The notes beneath the pieces are model-generated. The model searched no databases, had not been told where the DNA came from, and worked only from the letters and a program-made list of their open reading frames with translations. This document shows positions 1 to 3,757 of a stretch of 20,695 bases of DNA, one piece after another. The DNA is from a virus: positions 1 to 20,695 of the IMG/VR virus record IMGVR_UViG_3300037193_001958; one strand, written 5' to 3'. The position numbers and the translations under genes were made by a program. Every line of letters starts with the position of its first letter. The first letter of the stretch is position 1.

Positions 1-12
1 TTATAATTATGG

Positions 13-339
13 TCAATGGTTATGCTGGTTAGCATCGCCGCGCCAAAACGCCCGGCTACTCCATACGCCATGCACAGCACACCGGTACTCAATGCCCCGG
101 TAATCCTGCTTGCCGCAGGTCTTACAAATCGGCATCCGCACACTGCCATCACGCATACCCCGGTCAAACATACCGCCTTGCGGCACCCTCACCTCATACT
201 CGTGTTCCCTGCCTACCTTTCCCTTACACCAACGGGTGGTATTCTTGCGGGGGCGACGTATAGGCTGCTCTGGTGGCAATGCTAGCTTTCGGGTTAGGTT
301 GCTTGCCCGCCAATTATCGCGGTTTTCTTTAAGTCTCAT
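13..339 (-). CDS. Small Cys/His protein, function unknown
   Basis: A basic 108-residue protein that I do not recognise by name. Visible are C38 and H46 in a WCKGKVGREH segment, and a second group C72-x2-C75 ... C87-x2-H90 that could bind one zinc ion; a structural zinc-binding role is inference. There is no Shine-Dalgarno sequence. The ATG lies 7 bases after a TACAAT hexamer, so the mRNA should be essentially leaderless, as for several other minus-strand genes here. It is transcribed away from tRNA operon 1, whose terminator overlaps its promoter. The gene is complete, with a TGA stop at the left edge of the window. Confidence 0.7.
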   Translation of the reverse strand: MRLKENRDNWRASNLTRKLALPPEQPIRRPRKNTTRWCKGKVGREHEYEVRVPQGGMFDRGMRDGSVRMPICKTCGKQDYRGIEYRCAVHGVWSSRAFWRGDANQHNH

Positions 340-346
340 AGTAATA

Positions 347-360
347 ATTGTACATGTAAA
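347..360 (-). promoter_or_regulatory. Promoter core of the Cys/His protein gene
   Basis: On the minus strand this reads TTTACATGTACAAT, with TACAAT as the -10 element and the start codon 7 bases downstream. The same 14 bases occur on the plus strand at 7875-7888 in a promoter with a good -35, which supports the assignment. The -35 here is weak. Confidence 0.55.
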
Positions 361-381
361 AAGCCCCTATTGCGAGGCTTT
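357..381 (-). terminator. Intrinsic terminator of tRNA operon 1
   Basis: On the minus strand AAAGCC and GGCTTT form a 6-bp stem around a 10-base loop, followed by a run of T. It lies 3' of the last tRNA gene and overlaps the promoter of the next gene, so it separates the two units. Confidence 0.65.
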
Positions 382-399
382 ATTACCATAGTTGCCGGG

Positions 400-491
400 C
401 TGGCTTGAGAGCTTGCCAGACCATCGTTGCGGCGTCGGCCGCATTACTTAAACTGCTGCGCCGCGTTGCGCGGTGCGAGTGGCGACCACTC
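400..491 (-). other. Four consecutive hairpins, trailer of tRNA operon 1
   Basis: Four perfect or near-perfect hairpins follow each other: GAGTGG/CCACTC (477-491), an 8-bp stem around CCGCG/CGCGG (458-476), GCGGC/GCCGC (429-442) and CTGGC/GCCAG (400-419). They lie between the last tRNA gene and the terminator, so they would be transcribed as the 3' trailer of the operon. I see no tRNA signature in them. A 25-codon frame (367-444, minus) runs through part of it but has no ribosome-binding site. A stable small RNA is possible. Confidence 0.5.
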
Positions 492-511
492 ACTATAATT
501 ATAACGCTATA

Positions 512-586
512 TGGTTTGCACGCTAGGATTTGAACCCAGATTACCAGTGCCAAAAACTGGTGTCCTACCTGTTAGACGACACGCAA
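512..586 (-). tRNA. tRNA-Gln (anticodon TTG)
   Basis: Last tRNA of operon 1. Acceptor TTGCGTG/CGTGCAA with discriminator A and encoded CCA. The anticodon stem ACCAGT/ACTGGT encloses loop TTTTGGC, anticodon TTG, reading CAA. The elbow is canonical: GG in the D-loop and T-loop TTCAAAT. Confidence 0.93.
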
Positions 587-589
587 ATA

Positions 590-677
590 TGGCGGTAGGC
601 GGAGGACACGAACCCCACAGAGTTACCCCTGCGCTTCGCTTAGCGGGCGAGCCTGGTGCTTCACCAGTTCACCTACC
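590..677 (-). tRNA. tRNA-Ser (anticodon GCT), degenerate
   Basis: Acceptor GGTAGGT/GCCTACC with encoded CCA, and a long variable arm (CAGGG/CTCTG) as in serine tRNAs. The anticodon loop reads CCGCTAA, so GCT, but position 33 is C where U is nearly universal. The T-loop TTCGTGT lacks A58, and the D-arm is hard to fold in the usual way. The 5' part is also the 3' end of an open reading frame (623-790). It may be real but constrained by that overlap, or decaying. Confidence 0.7.
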
Positions 678-790
678 GTATCGTGCACCACCACAGTGTC
701 CAGTATTTTGGACATGACTGCGTGGATGCAAGCATCAGTTCTTTCAAAAAGCTCATCGACTTGCGCCTCAAGCTCCATGTTAGTACCCAT
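623..790 (-). CDS. 55-residue acidic protein overlapping tRNA-Ser
   Basis: Unrecognised small protein inside tRNA operon 1. Its sequence is protein-like and probably helical (for example MELEAQVDELFERTDA), with no transmembrane segment or metal motif. The start used is the ATG 6 bases after a TATAAT hexamer, giving a leaderless mRNA; a second in-frame ATG lies four codons later. The last 18 codons overlap the 5' half of the tRNA-Ser(GCT) gene on the same strand, so translation and tRNA maturation would compete on one transcript. It lies 17 bases after the CCA end of tRNA-Gln(CTG). Function unknown. Confidence 0.5.
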   Translation of the reverse strand: MGTNMELEAQVDELFERTDACIHAVMSKILDTVVVHDTVGELVKHQARPLSEAQG

Positions 791-807
791 GCACTTATTA
801 TATAAAA

Positions 808-883
808 TGGCTTGCGGGGTAGGACTTGAACCTACGATTACTTGGGCCAGAACCAAGCGCCTTACCAACTTGGCCACCCGCAA
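808..883 (-). tRNA. tRNA-Gln (anticodon CTG)
   Basis: Acceptor TTGCGGG/CCCGCAA, discriminator G, encoded CCA. Stem CTTGG/CCAAG with loop TTCTGGC gives CTG, reading CAG. Canonical elbow (GTTGGT in the D-loop, TTCAAGT in the T-loop). With the TTG isoacceptor it covers both glutamine codons, both of which occur in the operon 1 leader ORF. Confidence 0.93.
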
Positions 884-888
884 ATAAA

Positions 889-964
889 TGGCTCCCAGGG
901 TGGGGCTTGAACCCACAACCTCCGCGTTAACAGCGCGTTGCTCCACCGATTGAGCTACCCGGAA
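889..964 (-). tRNA. tRNA-Asn (anticodon GTT)
   Basis: Acceptor TTCCGGG/CCTGGGA with G-T wobbles, discriminator G, encoded CCA. Anticodon loop CTGTTAA gives GTT; the first anticodon-stem pair is A-G. Canonical GG D-loop and TTCAAGC T-loop. Confidence 0.92.
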
Positions 965-969
965 TTAAA

Positions 970-1044
970 TGGCGTCCATGACGGGTGCTGCCCCCGCTAC
1001 TTCTCCCGTGACAGGGGAGTACTCTGCTGTTGAGTTACACGGAC
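970..1044 (-). tRNA. tRNA-Asp (anticodon GTC), variant elbow
   Basis: Stem CTCCC/GGGAG with loop CTGTCAC gives GTC. Acceptor GTCCGTG/CATGGAC, discriminator G, encoded CCA. The D-loop AACAGCA has AG in place of GG, and the T-loop is GGCAGCA in place of TTCRANY, so U55 is replaced by G55. All stems are intact, so this is not simple decay. Confidence 0.88.
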
Positions 1045-1047
1045 ATT

Positions 1048-1122
1048 TGGGGTGACTGACGGGAATTGAACCCGCATATCGAGCGCCACAAGCTCGCGTT
1101 CTGCCATTGAACTACAGCCAAC
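1048..1122 (-). tRNA. tRNA-His (anticodon GTG)
   Basis: Stem CGAGC/GCTCG with loop TTGTGGC gives GTG. The discriminator is C, opposite an encoded extra 5' G (the G-1:C73 pair typical of histidine tRNA). The next acceptor pair is a T-C mismatch. Canonical elbow and encoded CCA. Confidence 0.92.
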
Positions 1123-1127
1123 ATGAC

Positions 1128-1211
1128 TGGCGGTAGGCTAAGGACTCGCACCCTAAACCCTTGCGGGCCACAATTTTCAAGATTGCTTCCTCATCTAGCC
1201 GGATGCCTACC
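1128..1211 (-). tRNA. tRNA-Ser (anticodon TGA), variant elbow
   Basis: Acceptor GGTAGGC/GCCTACC, discriminator G, encoded CCA. Loop CTTGAAA gives TGA, and a long variable arm fits serine. The T-loop TGCGAGT has G55, and the D-loop GGCTAGATGA has TAG where GG is expected. Confidence 0.88.
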
Positions 1212-1222
1212 AATTGTTAATG

Positions 1223-1310
1223 TGGTACCCCACGCCTGATTTGCACAGGCACACCACCTAAGTGGCAACGGGGCTTAAACCCGTCGTGTCTACTGTTCCA
1301 CCAGTGGGGC
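1223..1310 (-). tRNA. tRNA-Leu (anticodon TAA), variant elbow
   Basis: Acceptor GCCCCAC/GTGGGGT, discriminator A, encoded CCA. Stem ACGGG/CCCGT with loop TTTAAGC gives TAA; long variable arm. The D-loop GAACAGTAGA differs from the common leucine form GAACTGGTAGA by loss of GG, and the T-loop is TGCAAAT (G55). Confidence 0.9.
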
Positions 1311-1315
1311 ATGTT

Positions 1316-1400
1316 TGGTACACAAGGAGAGACTCGAACTCTCACGTCATAAGACACTAGTTCCTAAGACTAGCGCGGCTACCAGTTACGCCACTTGTGC
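1316..1400 (-). tRNA. tRNA-Leu (anticodon TAG)
   Basis: Acceptor GCACAAG/CTTGTGT, encoded CCA. Stem CTAGT/ACTAG with loop CTTAGGA gives TAG. Canonical elbow (AACTGGTAG in the D-loop, TTCGAGT in the T-loop), a useful contrast to the two variant leucine tRNAs beside it. Its 5' half overlaps the end of the HNH gene. Confidence 0.92.
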
Positions 1401-1716
1401 TTATATAGTTTTTAAACTGTTTCCTGTCCTGCTCATAGGTTTTTATCATATGGCAGTTAGCACACAACAATTGTACGTCAGTAGAGGCCAGAATACCTTT
1501 CACCACTTGAAATGCGTTATAGGCACCATTTCGGTTTAACGGCCTGTCCATAGCCGGTATGATGTGGTCAATCTGTAGCACCCGGTAATCGTCGGTATAG
1601 CAATTGACACATTTGCCGCCCAACATTTCGATTGCTTTTAGCCTTGTGGCTAACCTATTTGCCCGACTCCACTCCCGCGTGACTTGCCGTTGTTTGTCTT
1701 TGTCCTTATAGGGCAT
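1357..1716 (-). CDS. HNH endonuclease within the tRNA array
   Basis: A 119-residue HNH-family nuclease. The motif is C36-x2-C39, then IDHIIP with H51, then C85-x2-C88-H89, the usual zinc-stabilised HNH (beta-beta-alpha-metal) fold that cuts DNA with a divalent metal. The N-terminus is rich in Lys and Arg (KDKDKQRQ), as in many small phage HNH proteins. It sits between two leucine tRNA genes and is the only nuclease in the array, which suggests a free-standing homing endonuclease; that role is inference. The last 14 codons overlap tRNA-Leu(TAG) on the same strand, so insertion has left the tRNA intact. No Shine-Dalgarno sequence is visible. Confidence 0.88.
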   Translation of the reverse strand: MPYKDKDKQRQVTREWSRANRLATRLKAIEMLGGKCVNCYTDDYRVLQIDHIIPAMDRPLNRNGAYNAFQVVKGILASTDVQLLCANCHMIKTYEQDRKQFKNYISTSGVTGSRASLRN

Positions 1717-1746
1717 ACGGACAGTTTACAGCTCATTGTTAATGTA

Positions 1747-1832
1747 TGGTACTCCCGGCAGGAGTCGCACCTGCACGCCCGTTAGGACACCGACTTTTGA
1801 GGCCAGCGCGGCTACTGTTACGCCACGGGAGC
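1747..1832 (-). tRNA. tRNA-Leu (anticodon CAA), variant elbow
   Basis: Acceptor GCTCCCG/CGGGAGT, discriminator A, encoded CCA. Stem CTGGC/GTCGG with loop CTCAAAA gives CAA. The D-loop has AACAGTAG and the T-loop is TGCGACT, so it carries the A18/G55 variant elbow. Confidence 0.9.
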
Positions 1833-1837
1833 TTACT

Positions 1838-1912
1838 TGGAGGCACGTATCAGATTTGCACTGATGTAAAACGGGGTTGCAATCCGTTGCGTAGCTGCTC
1901 CGCCAACGCGCC
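1838..1912 (-). tRNA. tRNA-Cys (anticodon GCA), variant elbow
   Basis: Acceptor GGCGCGT/ACGTGCC, discriminator T, encoded CCA. Loop TTGCAAC gives GCA, with an A-C mismatch closing the loop. D-loop AGCAGCTA and T-loop TGCAAAT: variant elbow. A U discriminator is typical of cysteine tRNA. Confidence 0.88.
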
Positions 1913-1924
1913 CATATTGTTAAT

Positions 1925-2011
1925 TGGTGACCCGCCTAGGTAATGCTCCTAGCCAGCCGATGCGGCACTGGATTTACAGTCCAGGCGTCGTCTTTAGACG
2001 TATACCGGGCC
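1925..2011 (-). tRNA. tRNA-Tyr (anticodon GTA), variant elbow
   Basis: Stem CTGGA/TCCAG with loop CTGTAAA gives GTA, and a long variable arm fits bacterial tyrosine tRNA. The T-loop is AGCATTA (G55). The D-arm is short (CGTC/GACG around TAAA) and has no GG. Acceptor pair 7-66 is G-G. Encoded CCA. Confidence 0.85.
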
Positions 2012-2014
2012 TTA

Positions 2015-2091
2015 TGGTGCCTTGGGTGGGAACCGCCCCCACGACCTCCGGCTTTTCAGACCGGCGCTCTGACTAACTGAGCTACCTTGGC
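2015..2091 (-). tRNA. tRNA-Phe (anticodon GAA), variant elbow
   Basis: Anticodon loop CTGAAAA gives GAA. The D-loop AGTTAGTCA differs from the usual AGTTGGTCA by one base, G18 to A18, and the T-loop is GGCGGTT (G55). The acceptor arms GCCAAGG and CCAAGGC pair except for two adjacent A-A mismatches at 4-69 and 5-68. Encoded CCA. Confidence 0.85.
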
Positions 2092-2094
2092 GTA

Positions 2095-2165
2095 TGGCGT
2101 GACACCTTGAGTCGAACAAGTCCTGACGGCCCATGCCGCCCGTGCTACCGTTACACTAAAGTCAC
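2095..2165 (-). tRNA. tRNA-like gene, anticodon not assignable
   Basis: A 71-base tRNA-like gene with a canonical elbow (AACGGTA, TTCGACT) and encoded CCA. The anticodon arm is abnormal: the best stem GGCGG/CCGTC leaves a 6-base loop CATGGG with no U33. A 3-bp alternative would expose GGG (Pro). Acceptor pair 6-67 is T-T. It may be a decayed or specialised tRNA. Confidence 0.6.
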
Positions 2166-2170
2166 ATATA

Positions 2171-2247
2171 TGGTCAGGGCACCGGGATTTGAACCCAGTC
2201 CTCATGCTCCCAAAGCAAACGTGCTGGCCGTTAAACACTATGCCCTG
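2171..2247 (-). tRNA. tRNA-Pro (anticodon TGG)
   Basis: Acceptor CAGGGCA/TGCCCTG, discriminator A, encoded CCA. Loop TTTGGGA gives TGG, with one mismatch in the anticodon stem. Canonical elbow (AACGGCC, TTCAAAT). Confidence 0.9.
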
Positions 2248-2259
2248 ACGGTTTGTTAA

Positions 2260-2330
2260 TGGCAGGGGTACCAGGTAATGCTCCCGGCTACATGGTTTTG
2301 GAGACTATGCTGCGCCTTGCGCCTACCCCT
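2260..2330 (-). tRNA. tRNA-Trp (anticodon CCA), variant elbow, first of operon 1
   Basis: Acceptor AGGGGTA/TACCCCT, discriminator G, encoded CCA. Loop CTCCAAA gives CCA. The T-loop AGCATTA has G55, and the D-arm is minimal (GCGC-AAG-GCGC) without GG. Its 5' end is only 6 bases after the attenuator-like terminator. Confidence 0.87.
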
Positions 2331-2336
2331 GTATGC

Positions 2337-2362
2337 AAAAAACCGCCTGCGGTTGCGGCGGT
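2337..2362 (-). terminator. Intrinsic terminator (candidate attenuator) before operon 1 tRNAs
   Basis: On the minus strand ACCGCC and GGCGGT pair around a 9-base loop and are followed by six T. It lies between the operon 1 promoter and the first tRNA gene, so RNA polymerase must pass it to make the tRNAs. Its 5' arm shares two bases with the stem at 2361-2412. Confidence 0.8.
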
Positions 2363-2412
2363 AGTTGGTGTCACCCATAGGGTTTTGTTGCTATAAAACT
2401 GCGACCAACTAC
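2361..2412 (-). ncRNA. Branched RNA between leader ORF and terminator
   Basis: On the minus strand GTAGTTGGT and ACCAACTAC form a 9-bp outer stem enclosing two hairpins, GTTTT/AAAAC and ACCC-TAT-GGGT. The stop codon of the leader ORF falls in the 5' strand of the outer stem. That strand can alternatively pair with ACCAAC inside the leader ORF (its Asn-Gln codons). Mutually exclusive pairing just before a terminator is the layout of attenuators. It would be part of a transcript of about 140 nt ending at the terminator. Confidence 0.6.
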
Positions 2413-2474
2413 GCGCCTACCCAATAATCATTGAGGCTAAACGGCTGCGGCTGTTGGTTACATAAATGCTTCAT
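2409..2474 (-). CDS. Leader peptide of tRNA operon 1
   Basis: A 21-codon ORF. Residues 3-18 are HLCNQQPQPFSLNDYW: all 16 belong to the 11 amino acids whose tRNAs follow in this operon, and all 11 are present. Only K2 and the last three residues (V, G, A) fall outside the set. Both glutamine codons, CAA and CAG, are used, matching the two tRNA-Gln genes. The ATG is 9 bases after the -10 hexamer TACAAT, so the transcript should start about 3 nt upstream and lack a Shine-Dalgarno sequence; the operon 2 leader ORF has the same spacing. The TAG stop lies in the branched RNA that precedes the terminator. I infer a leader peptide whose translation senses charging of these tRNAs. It might instead be a chance ORF, but its composition argues against that. 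Confidence 0.75.
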   Translation of the reverse strand: MKHLCNQQPQPFSLNDYWVGA

Positions 2475-2483
2475 AGCCATTTT

Positions 2484-2512
2484 ATTGTAGCATACAGAGT
2501 TTACGTTGTAAA
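2484..2512 (-). promoter_or_regulatory. Promoter of tRNA operon 1
   Basis: On the minus strand TTTACA (2507-2512), a 17-base spacer ending in TGC, then TACAAT (2484-2489). The extended -10 TGCTACAAT is also found in the operon 2 promoter. Predicted start near 2477. Confidence 0.8.
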
Positions 2513-2520
2513 CATTTACA
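2499..2520. promoter_or_regulatory. Overlapping palindromes at the operon 1 -35
   Basis: Two perfect inverted repeats overlap: GTTTAC-GTT-GTAAAC (2499-2513) and TGTAAA-CA-TTTACA (2507-2520). They cover the -35 element of the operon 1 promoter, so a repressor or activator site is plausible. Confidence 0.5.
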
Positions 2521-2536
2521 GGAAACATGATACCAC

Positions 2537-2575
2537 GCCCCACAAGTCTGCGCTGTGCGCCAGCGCATTGTGGGC
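2537..2575. repeat. Long two-part hairpin upstream of the 33-residue peptide
   Basis: GCCC(C)ACAA pairs with TTGTGGGC, and inside it TGCGCT pairs with AGCGCA around a 7-base loop. No T-run follows on either strand, so it is not an obvious terminator. It lies between the divergent operon 1 promoter and a plus-strand small ORF. Confidence 0.55.
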
Positions 2576-2639
2576 CTCCTGTAAAGAGGTGTAGGCTCAA
2601 GACAGCGCACATAACCCGGCGGCACGATAGGAGTTGTAA

Positions 2640-2741
2640 ATGAAGTACAGCACACCACGGCAACGTCGCAAATTTCTAAACCGGATGGAGCGTAAGTATT
2701 TTAAAAAGATGCAGGATACGAATAGGCCGCTAAGCTTTTGA
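2640..2741 (+). CDS. 33-residue basic peptide
   Basis: A very basic small peptide (start MKYSTPRQRRKF) with ten or so Arg and Lys residues and no hydrophobic segment. A good ribosome-binding site, GGAG, lies 6 bases before the ATG, which is why I call it. It is the only plus-strand gene among minus-strand ones and is preceded by a strong hairpin. The charge suggests nucleic-acid binding, but nothing more specific can be read. No family recognised. Confidence 0.45.
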   Translation: MKYSTPRQRRKFLNRMERKYFKKMQDTNRPLSF

Positions 2742-2759
2742 TTACCCCACTATGAGAAA

Positions 2760-2804
2760 GCACGACTAGCAACCTAAGTATTGACCTAAGCCGCCGGGTC
2801 GTGC
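2760..2804 (-). repeat. Hairpin with 7-bp stem, possible weak terminator
   Basis: GCACGAC/GTCGTGC encloses a 31-base loop that contains ACCTAAG twice. On the minus strand TTTC follows, too short for a good terminator. A TATAAT lies just upstream at 2812-2817, so the hairpin could also sit at the 5' end of a short RNA. Confidence 0.35.
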
Positions 2805-2817
2805 GCTATCCATTATA

Positions 2818-2988
2818 CTAGCTTTCCTTGGACGCTGCTTGCGCCGCAGCGCTACTTTCTATATTGGCGTACAGCGACATGAGCGCTACCCACAGTACGC
2901 TATCCTTAAGCCATACAAGTGTTACCGGTATCATGGCTATCCAAAACCACATAAGGTATTTGTGCCTGTTTTTAAGTAGCCGTTGCAT
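2818..2988 (-). CDS. Small membrane protein
   Basis: A 56-residue protein with a basic N-terminus (MQRLLKNRHKY) followed by one long hydrophobic stretch, or a hairpin of two short ones (about residues 12-43, with a charged KD near residues 28-29), and a polar Ala/Ser-rich tail. It probably lies in the cytoplasmic membrane. The start chosen is the ATG 6 bases after TACAAT, again leaderless; an upstream in-frame ATG would have no promoter or ribosome-binding support. Function unknown. Confidence 0.6.
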   Translation of the reverse strand: MQRLLKNRHKYLMWFWIAMIPVTLVWLKDSVLWVALMSLYANIESSAAAQAASKES

Positions 2989-2994
2989 ACTACC

Positions 2995-3000
2995 ATTGTA
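2995..3000 (-). promoter_or_regulatory. -10 element of the small membrane protein gene
   Basis: TACAAT on the minus strand, 6 bases before the ATG. No convincing -35. It fits the repeated arrangement of a -10 box placed directly before a start codon. Confidence 0.4.
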
Positions 3001-3062
3001 ACCAAAAATGCCCCTGCCGCCGTACGGTACGGCCAGGAGCACTCTTGCATATTCACGCGTGT

Positions 3063-3093
3063 ACTATGTCAGCTAAGTGACAGCTGTCATAGT
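3063..3093. promoter_or_regulatory. Inverted repeat overlapping a minus-strand promoter
   Basis: ACTATGTCAGCT (3063-3074) and AGCTGTCATAGT (3082-3093) are inverted copies with one mismatch, and the centre contains the perfect palindrome TGACAGCTGTCA (3078-3089). It overlaps a minus-strand -10-like TACTAT (3089-3094) preceded by TTTACT at 3111-3116 with a 16-base spacer. This looks like an operator. Confidence 0.5.
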
Positions 3094-3125
3094 AGCACAC
3101 TTTTATTATAAGTAAAGTTATAATT

Positions 3126-3269
3126 TTACAGCAGCTCCCAAAAGTGCTTATTGATAAGGTAGTCAGCATAGCATGGTGAATGTAGCAAGCCACACTTGTC
3201 GCAGGGTTTATTTTGACAAGCATTGCACTTGCAATTAGCTATTTCTGGTGGTAAATCAGGGGTACTCAT
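3126..3269 (-). CDS. Cysteine-rich mini-protein after tRNA operon 2
   Basis: A 47-residue protein with six cysteines, in the pattern CKCNACQNKPCDKCG (residues 13-27) and a further Cys at 33 near a His, probably a zinc-binding knuckle. The ATG is only 4 bases after the CCA end of tRNA-Glu(TTC). It must be cotranscribed with operon 2, and tRNA 3'-end processing would release an mRNA with a 4-base leader. There is no Shine-Dalgarno sequence. Function unknown; a role in nucleic-acid binding is only a guess. Confidence 0.55.
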   Translation of the reverse strand: MSTPDLPPEIANCKCNACQNKPCDKCGLLHSPCYADYLINKHFWELL

Positions 3270-3273
3270 AACA

Positions 3274-3348
3274 TGGTCAGCGCACCGGGTGTCCATCCCG
3301 GCCCTCTAGCGTGAAAGGCTAGCGACTTCGGCGGTTGTCTATGCGCTG
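3274..3348 (-). tRNA. tRNA-Glu (anticodon TTC), swapped 19-56 pair
   Basis: Acceptor CAGCGCA/TGCGCTG, encoded CCA. Stem CTAGC/GCTAG with loop CTTTCAC gives TTC. The T-loop is ATGGACA, with G at position 56 instead of C. The D-loop AACCGCCGAA lacks GG but offers GC, so G19-C56 appears to be replaced by C19-G56. Confidence 0.87.
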
Positions 3349-3353
3349 TTAAT

Positions 3354-3430
3354 TGGTGGGCCTGGTAGGATTTGAACCTACGGTCGTTGGCTTAAGAGGC
3401 CACTGCTTTGCCAGGCTAAGCTACAAGCCC
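3354..3430 (-). tRNA. tRNA-Lys (anticodon CTT)
   Basis: Acceptor GGGCTTG/CAGGCCC, encoded CCA. Loop CTCTTAA gives CTT. Canonical elbow (GCCTGGCAA, TTCAAAT). Confidence 0.93.
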
Positions 3431-3434
3431 ATCA

Positions 3435-3512
3435 TGGTACACCGTGACGGATTTGAACCGACGATTTCCTGGATGAGAACCAGGGGCCTTAACCGGACTT
3501 GGCCAACGGTGC
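3435..3512 (-). tRNA. tRNA-Glu (anticodon CTC)
   Basis: Acceptor GCACCGT/ACGGTGT, encoded CCA. Stem CCTGG/CCAGG with loop TTCTCAT gives CTC. Canonical elbow, unlike its TTC isoacceptor. Confidence 0.92.
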
Positions 3513-3603
3513 GTACTGGCTGCCTGCTTTCGGGAGCTAGCTAGGGTTGGCTGCCGTAGTACACGCCCTAGTCGTCACTGCTCACTATGGGTGCCGAGGT
3601 TAC
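3513..3603 (-). other. Unexplained spacer in tRNA operon 2
   Basis: The longest gap in operon 2 without a recognisable tRNA. It contains CTAGGG/CCCTAG (3541-3546 and 3566-3571) separated by 19 bases, and two copies of TGGCTGCC. I could not fold it as a tRNA and see no supported gene. Confidence 0.4.
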
Positions 3604-3678
3604 TGGTGGAGCGCCAGAGAATTGAACTCTGCCTAATTGCTTGCAAAGCAACTGTGCCGCCGACAACACTTGCGTCCC
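3604..3678 (-). tRNA. tRNA-Ala (anticodon TGC)
   Basis: Acceptor GGGACGC/GCGCTCC contains the G3-U70 wobble that identifies alanine tRNA, plus one A-C mismatch. Stem GTTGC/GCAAT with loop TTTGCAA gives TGC. Canonical elbow, encoded CCA. Confidence 0.9.
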
Positions 3679-3681
3679 ATA

Positions 3682-3752
3682 TGGTACACCCGCTAGGAAT
3701 TGAACCTAGACTTTCAGCTTAGAACACCTTAGCCCATCCGTGGGACGGGTGC
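3682..3752 (-). tRNA. tRNA-like gene, possibly tRNA-Arg (TCT)
   Basis: A 71-base gene with perfect acceptor GCACCCG/CGGGTGT, T-arm CTAGG-TTCAATT-CCTAG and encoded CCA. The D-arm is minimal (CCCA-CGGA-TGGG). The anticodon arm is ambiguous: GCTAA/TAAGC would give TGT without U33, while a 3-bp stem exposes GTTCTAA, a well-formed loop with anticodon TCT (Arg). Arginine fits the AGG codon in the operon leader and the absence of another AGR reader. Confidence 0.6.
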
Positions 3753-3757
3753 TTGTA

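Noticed and set aside
2337-2412. T-box riboswitch before operon 1
   Set aside because: GGGTG and ACCGC near the terminator recall the T-box motif, but the conserved T-box sequence, its UGGN bulge and a specifier hairpin are not present. A leader-peptide mechanism explains more of the sequence.
3513-3603. An additional tRNA in the spacer between tRNA-Ala and tRNA-Glu(CTC)
   Set aside because: TGG occurs at the expected 3' position, but no acceptor stem, T-arm or anticodon arm can be formed.
3682-3752. Suppressor tRNA with anticodon CTA reading UAG
   Set aside because: CTA can be placed in the loop only by breaking almost all anticodon-stem pairs, and TAG is used as an ordinary stop in neighbouring genes.
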